A stretch of DNA of 64,000 nucleotides, taken from contig NZ_BAMW01000082.1 of NCBI RefSeq assembly GCF_000963945.1, positions 1 through 64,000 of the forward strand. Direction: 5' to 3'. Shown here piece by piece: positions 56,890 through 64,000 of the stretch (position 1 is its first letter; each line of letters begins with the position of its first letter). Made by a program: the position numbers and the translations under genes. The notes beneath the pieces are model-generated. The model was not told the origin of the DNA. It made no database searches and saw only the letters and a program-made list of their open reading frames with translations. The stretch is from Acetobacter indonesiensis. Lineage in GTDB: Bacteria > Pseudomonadota > Alphaproteobacteria > Acetobacterales > Acetobacteraceae.

Positions 56890-57738
56890 TCAATTCTGAA
56901 AGAAGGCTGTCAGGGTTGCCAGAACAAGACACTCCGCCACACTCACGCTGGCCCCCAGAACATCGCCTGTGTAGCCAGCAAGTTGTTTACGCGCCGAAAA
57001 ACCGACCAAGGCAGTCCCCAGCCCCGCACTGACCCAGACGACGCAGCCGACCATCAGGGCATGAGGGAGTCCATCAGGCCCTTCTCTATAAAAGGACGCG
57101 CACACCAGACTGCCGAGCGTTATGGCAATGGCCACCAGTTGCGCGCCGATAAACGGCATGCGGGGAAGGGGGGACAAAGCGCGGGCAACGCCATCAGGTC
57201 GGGCAGCGGGTAACAGGCGTGGCAACCACAGCATGACGGCGCGGGAAACACACGCTGATACGGCCAGAATGGGAATAAGAAAGGCAGCAGGAAAAGCTGC
57301 CATAGCTCCGGCCCGGATGAGGATGCTCAGGCACAGGGCCAGCACGCCGTAACTCCCGATGCGGCTATCCCGCATTATGTCCAGCTTCCGTTCGCGCGTC
57401 TGGGCACCATAGCTGTCGGCCATATCGGCCAAACCATCTTCATGAAACGCGCCAGTGATCATTCCCTGCGCAGCCAACGCCACCCCGGCGGCTGGAAGGG
57501 ACGCGATTGAGAGGGCCTCCATTAAACAGAGAAAGCCACCAGTCAGTGCGCCGATGGCGGCGCCGACTATTGGCCAGCACCAGATTGAACGGGCCAAAGA
57601 CCACGGGGCCGTGGCGTCTTTTTGCTTGCGGGTTAGAAGCCAGCCTACGGGAATCCGTGTTAGCAAACTTATCCCGCAGGCCAGATCCTGCCGAACTCGG
57701 TTGAAGACAGTGTCTGCGGAGGGCGAGGCAGAACTCAT
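56890..57738 (-). CDS. cobS: Adenosylcobinamide-GDP ribazoletransferase (CobS; CobV in Pseudomonas naming)
   Basis: This 282-residue membrane enzyme joins the lower nucleotide to adenosylcobinamide-GDP, the last main step. GAFHEDGLADMADSYGA at about residues 96-112 and DSRIGSYG are the signature. The frame is open to 57933, but ATG 57738 overlaps the cobT stop (ATGA) and gives normal length. It must not be confused with the chelatase subunit also called CobS. Confidence 0.93.
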   Translation of the reverse strand: MSSASPSADTVFNRVRQDLACGISLLTRIPVGWLLTRKQKDATAPWSLARSIWCWPIVGAAIGALTGGFLCLMEALSIASLPAAGVALAAQGMITGAFHEDGLADMADSYGAQTRERKLDIMRDSRIGSYGVLALCLSILIRAGAMAAFPAAFLIPILAVSACVSRAVMLWLPRLLPAARPDGVARALSPLPRMPFIGAQLVAIAITLGSLVCASFYREGPDGLPHALMVGCVVWVSAGLGTALVGFSARKQLAGYTGDVLGASVSVAECLVLATLTAFFQN

Positions 57739-58775
57739 GCTCGTTCTGAAACAGCAGCCTGTTGAAAAGTAGCCATTCCTGTGTGGCAGGCGAGGGCGGC
57801 CCGGATGATCGGAACTGCAAGCGTTGCCCCTGATGTCTCCCCTAAGCGCAAGCCCAGAGCGAGCAGGGGTTTGAGAGAGAGGGCCTGTGCCAAACGGGCA
57901 TGCCCAGCCTCGGCCGAGCAATGCGAAAGCCACGTGTGTGCTAGGGCCTGCGGGGCCAGTTTGGCTAAGGGGGCGACAGCCGCCGTGCAGACAAAACCGT
58001 CTAGCAAAACAGGAATGTGTTTATGGCGCGCAGCCAGAGTGGCCCCCAGCATGGCGGCCAGTTCGTAACCGCCCAAAGCTTGGGCAATGGCTAATGGGTC
58101 GGACAGAAGGGCGGCATGGTGTTTCAGCGCACTCTCAATCACCTGCGCTTTGTGGCGCACACCAGCATCATCCAGACCTGTACCTTTCCCCGCCCATAGG
58201 GACGCTTCACCGCCAAACAGGGCTGCGGCCAGCGCAGCCGCGGCTGTGGTGTTGCCGATTCCCATTTCGCCCAGGCACAGCAGATCACAGTTATCTGGGA
58301 CGGAGGCATACCCGACTGATACGGCATCAAGGAAAGCAGAGTCGGTCATGGCGGCCTGATGGGTAAAATCTGCCGTTGGCTCAAGATTATGAACGGCCAC
58401 AACCTTCAATTCTGCCTCTGCCACCCGGGCAAGCTGATTGATAGCCGCACCACCATGTTGAAAGTTTAGCACCATTTGTGCGGTCACATCTTGCGGCCAA
58501 GGGGAAACACCCTGAGCCACCACCCCATGATTCCCTGCAAACACCAGACTGACAACATGATCCAGCTTTGGCGATGCCCGATGCTGCCATGCACCAAGCC
58601 ATGCAGCCAGAGACTCCAGATCACCCAGACTGCCCGGTGGTTTGGTAAGGGTCGCGTCGCGGTCAGAGATGGCTTGCTGGCTGGTTGTGTCAGGGGAGGG
58701 CAGCGTCTGGCAGGCCGTCCGCAGGCTTAAAAGGTCAGGGAACAGAGGGCGGGTGACGGGAGAAAGAGGTGGCAT
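57735..58775 (-). CDS. cobT: Nicotinate-nucleotide-dimethylbenzimidazole phosphoribosyltransferase
   Basis: This 346-residue enzyme makes alpha-ribazole phosphate from DMB and nicotinate mononucleotide. GNHGVVAQGVSPWPQDVTAQ, LGEMGIGNTTAAAAL and LRLGETSGATLA (with the catalytic Glu) are visible. It is CobU in Pseudomonas naming. It is first in the unit with cobS and divergent from cobU, 59 bases away. Confidence 0.94.
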   Translation of the reverse strand: MPPLSPVTRPLFPDLLSLRTACQTLPSPDTTSQQAISDRDATLTKPPGSLGDLESLAAWLGAWQHRASPKLDHVVSLVFAGNHGVVAQGVSPWPQDVTAQMVLNFQHGGAAINQLARVAEAELKVVAVHNLEPTADFTHQAAMTDSAFLDAVSVGYASVPDNCDLLCLGEMGIGNTTAAAALAAALFGGEASLWAGKGTGLDDAGVRHKAQVIESALKHHAALLSDPLAIAQALGGYELAAMLGATLAARHKHIPVLLDGFVCTAAVAPLAKLAPQALAHTWLSHCSAEAGHARLAQALSLKPLLALGLRLGETSGATLAVPIIRAALACHTGMATFQQAAVSERA

Positions 58776-58834
58776 GGTTCCAAATTTGTTTGTTATGCGC
58801 CTTCTGCCAACGGAAGCAGAAAGGCAGAGAGCAC

Positions 58835-59473
58835 ATGAAGACCGACGGCCCTAATGCATCCACTTTTCAGACAAAGCATGACGGCCAAGCCGCAGAAAAA
58901 GGACACACCACATTATCGGGCACGCACGCAATCAACCAGCCTGATTATGAAGCGGCTGGATTTCGCTCTGCCACCCTGGTTCTGGGGGGAGCGCGTTCGG
59001 GCAAGAGTCGTCATGCAGAATCGCTTATTATGGCGGCCCCCGGTCCGTGGATTTATCTGGCAACGGGGCAAGCATACGATTCTGAAATGCAGTCACGGAT
59101 TGAACACCACCAAACCAGCCGCCCTACCGGGTGGCAGACCGTGGAAGAGCCGATAGACGTGGCTGCTATCTTGACGCGCTATGCGACTAATTCCCTGCTT
59201 CTGGATTGCCTGACCTTGTGGCTGACCAATCTGCTGCTTGAAGACCACGACATCCCGTCAGCAACGGACGGCTTATTAAGGGCTCTTGCGGCACGGACTG
59301 CCCCCACAGTTTTGGTCGGAAACGAAGTGGGGTTAGGGATTGTGCCAGAAAACAGACTGGCACGCCGTTTCCGTGATGAAGCGGGCTTTTTGCACCAGAG
59401 GATTGCAGCAAAGGTAGCGCATGTTCTTTTTGTCGCAGCTGGCTTGCCGCTGACACTAAAAAAAGAACAATAG
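58835..59473 (+). CDS. cobU: Adenosylcobinamide kinase/guanylyltransferase (CobU; CobP in Pseudomonas naming)
   Basis: This 212-residue bifunctional enzyme phosphorylates adenosylcobinamide and adds GMP. The P-loop GGARSGKSRHAE starts at residue 51, and NEVGLGIVPENRLARRFRD is the second signature. About 45 polar residues precede the core, more than usual, so a later start is possible. It is a single gene. Confidence 0.92.
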   Translation: MKTDGPNASTFQTKHDGQAAEKGHTTLSGTHAINQPDYEAAGFRSATLVLGGARSGKSRHAESLIMAAPGPWIYLATGQAYDSEMQSRIEHHQTSRPTGWQTVEEPIDVAAILTRYATNSLLLDCLTLWLTNLLLEDHDIPSATDGLLRALAARTAPTVLVGNEVGLGIVPENRLARRFRDEAGFLHQRIAAKVAHVLFVAAGLPLTLKKEQ

Positions 59474-59488
59474 TTTAAGAGTTTTTAT

Positions 59489-59533
59489 GATCAATAGTGC
59501 GAAACATAAAGTCGCACAGTTCTGTTGTTGATC
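59489..59533. repeat. Nested inverted repeat after cobU
   Basis: Outer arms GATCAA/TTGATC enclose GTGCGA/TCGCAC. No T run follows, so it is not a standard terminator. It sits in a 227-base gap between convergent cobU and the LysR-type gene. Confidence 0.4.
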
Positions 59534-59700
59534 TACTGCACAAATCAGGACGGGTATTCCTGATCTCAACTTGCTTAATGGTTGGGAGACTAAGCCGCAG
59601 AGTTTGGTTTGGCGGAGAGAGTTTACAGGGAAAGCTTATGTTTTAAGAAACAGGCTTTTTCCCCGCTTTGATCAAATACAAATGGGTGTGGGTTAATGAC

Positions 59701-60681
59701 TTACTGGAAGTTTCCACCGCCATTATAAAACTGCATGCCAACAGTATGAATTTTGTTGATAAATTCCTGTATTTTTGGATTTTTCTTAAGGTTTTCGGTG
59801 TAGATGACGTCTATGTAGATAGGGTCAAGTTCTTCGCTTGTTTTTAATTTGTAAATGACACCCTCTTCAACAGCATTTTTTGAAACACTTTCACAGGAGA
59901 CAAAGACGCAGTTGAAGCGGACGCCCTGTTCAAGACACATGGCGAGTGAATCAACAACAATAAATGAATTGTGAAAGTCGTAGCTTTTTTTTCCGCTGTG
60001 AGTTGTCAGATATTTATGTTTTTTTGTATCAAGTTCTATCGTTTTCATATCCATTATTTCAGAGATTGAGTAAGTTTTTTCACGAGAAATAGATTTATTC
60101 TTTGTGGTTGTGTAAAAACCAACTGATGTTTTGGTAATGTTTTTCAAGATCATATTTTCAGCACTTTTGTTGTTTCTGGCAAAACCAACAAAAATGACGT
60201 TATCTGTCGGATTATTTCTGGTCAGGGTATCATCACTGAATACCTTAACTCTGACAGCCTTATTTTCTTTCATGAATTCGCTGATGCAGTTGGAAACCCA
60301 CGCATCAAGGAAAAAATCACTGGTTATTACAGTAATTTCATCAAAGGCATATTCTCCAATTTTTTTCTCATACGATATTATATCTGAGAAAGATTTATTT
60401 ATATTCTCGTAGTACTTTTCTCCTATTTCAGTCAGGAAAAGTTTATTTCCTATTTTTTTAACTAAAGAAACATTCAGTTTCTTTTCAAGATTACCGATGC
60501 TGCGGGAAACAGTAGACGCATAAACGCTCAGTTCCTCTGCCGCACCACTCAGGCTTCCATGTCGGCAAAAGCTCAGAAAGATCTCCCGCTCTGATGGGCT
60601 AGAAGAAGATTTATCATTAACAACCAATGTATTAATCCGCCCCATTTTGCGTAAATGCAAATTCATTTTGCAACAGTGCAT
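59701..60681 (-). CDS. LysR-type regulator-like protein
   Basis: This 326-residue protein has a LysR-like helix-turn-helix in its first 90 residues (LSFCRHGSLSGAAEELSVYA, then STVSRSIGNLEKKLN) and a substrate-binding-like domain rich in Lys, Asn and Ile. By eye its DNA is far more AT-rich than the neighbouring genes, suggesting recent transfer or relaxed evolution. Several in-frame ATG codons near the start leave the exact N-terminus open. It is divergent from the large repeat protein gene and may regulate it. Confidence 0.72.
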   Translation of the reverse strand: MHCCKMNLHLRKMGRINTLVVNDKSSSSPSEREIFLSFCRHGSLSGAAEELSVYASTVSRSIGNLEKKLNVSLVKKIGNKLFLTEIGEKYYENINKSFSDIISYEKKIGEYAFDEITVITSDFFLDAWVSNCISEFMKENKAVRVKVFSDDTLTRNNPTDNVIFVGFARNNKSAENMILKNITKTSVGFYTTTKNKSISREKTYSISEIMDMKTIELDTKKHKYLTTHSGKKSYDFHNSFIVVDSLAMCLEQGVRFNCVFVSCESVSKNAVEEGVIYKLKTSEELDPIYIDVIYTENLKKNPKIQEFINKIHTVGMQFYNGGGNFQ

Positions 60682-61303
60682 GTTTTCTTATGAGAAACAA
60701 CCATCTAGTGTCTGTCAATAGGCAAAGGTTTTATGGATTAACTTGGTATTAACCATTTGATAGTTCCATATTAACTTTTAGTATTTAGTTGCGGTCGCTA
60801 AGAAAGGTTTGAGGATATGAATTTGGCATGTGGAGCAGTGTTTTTTTACTTTTGCGATGTTAAATAATGTCTGAATTAATATGGTCTATGGGTAACTTTG
60901 TAAGTGCCCAACCTCCATATGACATTCAGGATAGTTCGTTTTTTCGGTCTGTTTTTTTTGTGTTTTTTCTCGTCGCAAGGGGGCACGCGCCTCATGCTTT
61001 TCCGGGTGTGCCTGTTTCATTAGCGTCTGATCTGGCTTGTTCGAAAAAGAGATATTCTTCCGGTTTATATTCCAGGCATTTCTTGCTCGATGATTGGCGA
61101 AGCGCTGCTTCGTTTTTCAATGAGGCAGCAGGGCAGTTTTCTGCGGTTTTTCTAAAAAATATGTCGAGCATCTCGTTGGGTGTGCAGCAACCGGTGCTCG
61201 ACATTTACGGGCGATTTTTAGGCCATGCGGAATGTCACGCCTCGCCCGATAAACGCCAAAAAAACTTCCAGTTCGCGCGTAGCGACAGCGTAAGGGGTAA
61301 CAA
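60682..61303. other. Leader region of the repeat protein gene
   Basis: About 620 bases between divergent genes, AT-rich on the left. It carries a strong stem-loop at 61161-61204 and an AAGGGG ribosome binding site before 61304. A 146-codon open frame (60867-61307) ends at the ATGA start of the next gene, but it does not resemble a protein. Confidence 0.5.
61161..61204 (+). promoter_or_regulatory. Stem-loop in the leader of the repeat protein gene
   Basis: ATGTCGAGCA and TGCTCGACAT are perfect 10-base arms. Inside, GTTG and CAAC form a second short stem. It lies 100 bases upstream of the start codon and no T run follows, so a regulatory leader or protein-binding site is more likely than a terminator. 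Confidence 0.55.
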
Positions 61304-64000
61304 ATGACAACAAATGTGAGTAGCACTGTTACTGTCAGTTCAGGAGTGACCTCCACAGGTCTGAATGTAACTGGCACTAACGATGTATGGGTTCAGGGTG
61401 GCGGCACCCTAACATCCTCAACAATTGGCACAACGGGCCAATTCATTATTCAGGCCAATGGTGTTGCCAAGAATATTACGGTCACTTCAGCGAATATGGC
61501 TGAAGATGCTGGTGGCGTTATCTCATCGGTTTATCTTTATGGGTCCGGAAATGGGCAGATTAACGGGACAGCCTATGATCTCGTAAATGCTGCTACAGTT
61601 GGCGGTGGTGCGCTTTCGATAAATGCTGGTGCAAATGTCAGCGGCCTTTATCTGAGTGGCGGGGCTATTAATGTTAATAGCGGTGCCACGATTAGTAATT
61701 TTGTGATCAGCAATAACAATACGCATTCTGCAGCTTACGCATTTGCCCAAATCTCCGGCGGTGCGTCTGTAAACGGTCTTTCTGTGACAGGCTGGGCGCA
61801 GGCTACTGTTTCGCAGGGTGCTACAGTTAGCAATGTTTCTCTGGCTGTCGATGGTGGCTTTGCAGCGACAGTGATTGCTGAATCCGGCGCAACGCTGGTG
61901 AATGCAACGGTTGCTTCTGGTACAACCCTAAGTGGTGGTTCAGGCGTAACACTGTCCGGCCTTATTACTGACCGCGGAACTGTATCTGGCGGCACCCTGG
62001 CTTCTGGTACAAAGCTGGATGCAAGCACCGGGTCAGCGTCTGATATTACCATTGGAAGCGGAGCGTCTGCCTTCGTCGATAATGGCGGAGATATACGGAA
62101 TACTGCGGTTCAGAGCGGTGGTCTGCTTCAGGCCGGGCAGGACGGTAGCTACAGTGGGAACACGGTTGTCTCAGCCGGTGGTTCTGTTCTGAACGGCGAA
62201 GTCAAAGGCACTTTGGTTCTTTCTAACGGTGCTTCGGCAACGGGTCTGTGGGTTGACGATGGTGGCTTTGTTTCCGCCAATAATGTCGCTCTCTCCGGCA
62301 TTACGCATGCACGGGCTGGTACGGTTTCCGGCGGCGTCATTAATTCCGGTGCAACCATTGCTGTCGATGGTTCTGGTGTCACAAGCGGCCTTACGGTTAA
62401 CAGCGGTGGTGTAGAAACTCTTGCTGATCAGGGTGTAAGCGATTCAACAACGCTGAATTCTGGCGCAACGCTGAACGGTAATGGCGGAACCCTCACGGGC
62501 ACGACCACAGTAAATTCTGGCGCAACGCTTTCTGCGACGTCCTCCACAATCATGTCCGGTTCCGTGAACGACGCCGGTAAGGTTATTGGTGGCACTGTTG
62601 TTGCCGGCGCTAACCTGAACGTGCTTGCGACAGGCGTTGCCAGCAACACCATTGCATCCAGTGGTTCTATCTGGGTTTCTGGCGGTAAAGCCTTTGATAT
62701 TACTGTTACAGGCTCAGGCGCTGGTGGTTCTGCGACAGCCGGTGGCGTTGTAAGCGGGCTGACACTGACGTCTAACGGTCAGTATATTGCAGCGCAGGGC
62801 GGCACGGTAAATGGTGGCACTGTTTCTGGGCCTGAGGCCTATCTGTTTGCCTCTTCTGGCGGCACGGTAAACGGTCTCACTGTCTCCAGCAGTGGCCAGA
62901 TTATTGTTGACTCCGGTTCTGTTGTTACGTCGAACACAGTCGGGAATGGTGGCCATTATTTTGTATTGGGTGGCACGCTTGATAGCAGCACAACCAACGT
63001 ATTTACGTCTGGTGCTGACATCAAGATTACCTCTAACAGCACTCTTGGCACGCACGGTGCGGTAAACAACTTCACTGTTAATAGTGGTGTTGGTCTGCGT
63101 ATTCAGGACAGTGCAACGGGTTCAAATGTTACCGTTGGTAACGGTGGCACGGAACGTGTTTTTGATGGTGGCACAACCACCAACGGCACCGTTTTGTCTG
63201 GTGGCACGCTGACAGTTTCTGCGAATGGTGCAGCCGTTAGCACGTTGGTTCAGTCCGGTGGGCAGTTGCTTGCTAGTGCAGGTTCTGTTGCTGGTAATAC
63301 GACGGTCAATTCTGGCGGTCTGCTTTCAGCATCTTCCACGGTTGGTCTGTCCGGCACGATTACGGATAACGGAACGGTATCCGGCGGTATTGTTGTCTCT
63401 GGTGCTCAGCTGAATGTTGGTTCTACCGGTGTTGCAGCAAATGTTAACGTTTCCGGTGGCAGTGCTGTTCTGAACGGCGGCAAAGGCTACGGATTGGTTG
63501 TGCAGAGCGGTAGCGCAACAATTTGGGCCCAAAGCGGCGCTGTGGTGTCTGGCACACTCGTTACAAATGACGGCAACCTGACTGTTCAGGAAGGCGCTAC
63601 GGCGTTTGGCACAATCCTGTCTGGTACCAACGTTGTTGTTACCAGCGGCGTGTCCAACGTGCATGAAGGCCTCGTTATCGGTAGCGGTGGCGTAACCCAT
63701 GATACGGTTCTTGCAAATGTTGGTGCTTTTACCTGGGTTTGCAGTAACGGTGTAGAATACAACACCATCGTAAACTCTGGTGCGACTGACAATCTGGTTG
63801 GCGGTAGCTCCTTTGGTACCCAGATTAACTCCGGTGCTTTTCAGGCTGTTCTGTCAGGCAGTGTAGCATCTGGCACGATTGTTTCCTCTGGTGCGACTTT
63901 GAACGCGGATAACGGAACGGTTATCGGTTCAACGGTTTACAGCGGTGGCGTCATGTCCATGACTGGCAATTCCAGTGCCAGCGACCTGACTGTTTACGGC
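61304..64000 (+). CDS. Large beta-solenoid repeat surface protein, N-terminal part (cut by window edge)
   Basis: The frame is open from ATG 61304 (AAGGGG upstream) to the edge, at least 899 residues without a stop. It consists almost wholly of short Gly/Ser/Thr/Val/Asn-rich repeats such as TVNSGATLS, TVSGGTLASGT and VNGLTVSSSGQ, about 19-20 residues per unit. This is the AIDA-type passenger pattern that folds as a beta-solenoid. No signal peptide is evident at the N-terminus (MTTNVSSTVTVSSGVTSTG). The C-terminus is outside the window, so an autotransporter barrel, a Hint domain or a type I secretion end are all open. A cell-surface or secreted role is inferred. Confidence 0.8.
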   Translation, partial: MTTNVSSTVTVSSGVTSTGLNVTGTNDVWVQGGGTLTSSTIGTTGQFIIQANGVAKNITVTSANMAEDAGGVISSVYLYGSGNGQINGTAYDLVNAATVGGGALSINAGANVSGLYLSGGAINVNSGATISNFVISNNNTHSAAYAFAQISGGASVNGLSVTGWAQATVSQGATVSNVSLAVDGGFAATVIAESGATLVNATVASGTTLSGGSGVTLSGLITDRGTVSGGTLASGTKLDASTGSASDITIGSGASAFVDNGGDIRNTAVQSGGLLQAGQDGSYSGNTVVSAGGSVLNGEVKGTLVLSNGASATGLWVDDGGFVSANNVALSGITHARAGTVSGGVINSGATIAVDGSGVTSGLTVNSGGVETLADQGVSDSTTLNSGATLNGNGGTLTGTTTVNSGATLSATSSTIMSGSVNDAGKVIGGTVVAGANLNVLATGVASNTIASSGSIWVSGGKAFDITVTGSGAGGSATAGGVVSGLTLTSNGQYIAAQGGTVNGGTVSGPEAYLFASSGGTVNGLTVSSSGQIIVDSGSVVTSNTVGNGGHYFVLGGTLDSSTTNVFTSGADIKITSNSTLGTHGAVNNFTVNSGVGLRIQDSATGSNVTVGNGGTERVFDGGTTTNGTVLSGGTLTVSANGAAVSTLVQSGGQLLASAGSVAGNTTVNSGGLLSASSTVGLSGTITDNGTVSGGIVVSGAQLNVGSTGVAANVNVSGGSAVLNGGKGYGLVVQSGSATIWAQSGAVVSGTLVTNDGNLTVQEGATAFGTILSGTNVVVTSGVSNVHEGLVIGSGGVTHDTVLANVGAFTWVCSNGVEYNTIVNSGATDNLVGGSSFGTQINSGAFQAVLSGSVASGTIVSSGATLNADNGTVIGSTVYSGGVMSMTGNSSASDLTVYG

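Noticed and set aside
60867-61307. 146-codon frame before the repeat protein, with ATGA overlap
   Set aside because: Composition is not protein-like, it contains the stem-loop, and the overlap may be chance. It is worth a check by conservation.

Overview
The window looks like chromosome of an acetic acid bacterium (Acetobacteraceae, Acetobacter-like). The pointers are a bacterial pyruvate decarboxylase with Zymomonas-type active-site spacing, late genes of the aerobic cobalamin pathway, hisZ beside purA, alphaproteobacterial regulators and codon use, and a large glycine/serine/threonine-rich repeat protein typical of this family. Genus and species are inferred, not proven. No rRNA, tRNA, insertion sequence, prophage or CRISPR array was recognised.

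Layout. 1-9.5 kb: the start of a CorA-type transporter carrying an in-frame hexanucleotide repeat, divergent from trpBA, a flavoprotein, a HerA-like ATPase, hisZ, purA and a membrane metallophosphoesterase. 9.5-15.1 kb: a phosphate block (phoB, phoR, pstS, OprP-type porin), with three-unit Pho-box-like repeats before pstS and before the porin. 15.2-22.5 kb: fdhD-mobA, a lipoprotein, a candidate small RNA, a CNNM/CorC protein, then zinc uptake (zur divergent from znuACB around a 17-bp near-palindrome). 22.3-30.4 kb: a 43-residue membrane protein, flavin reductase, acyl-CoA hydrolase, a repeat protein divergent from a GT61 glycosyltransferase, and an efflux locus (FUSC, MarR, MFS). 30.4-36.5 kb: a complete RND tripartite efflux operon.

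36.9-59.5 kb is a cobalamin region in several transcription units. The first follows a B12 riboswitch: DUF1636, cobW, cobN, cobB, histidine phosphatase, cobO, cobQ. A minus-strand run of porin, pyruvate decarboxylase and MFS transporter is lodged inside the region. bluB-cbiB, cobC plus a degenerate phosphatase, cbtBA behind a second riboswitch, cobT-cobS, and cobU follow. Together these cover cobalt delivery and uptake, chelation (CobN only; chelatase partners CobS/CobT are not in the window), adenosylation, amidation, aminopropanol attachment and lower-ligand assembly. The early corrin-ring genes are not here.

59.5-64 kb: an AT-rich LysR-type regulator gene, about 620 bp of leader or intergenic DNA with a strong stem-loop, and the start of a very large beta-solenoid-like repeat protein that runs off the right edge.
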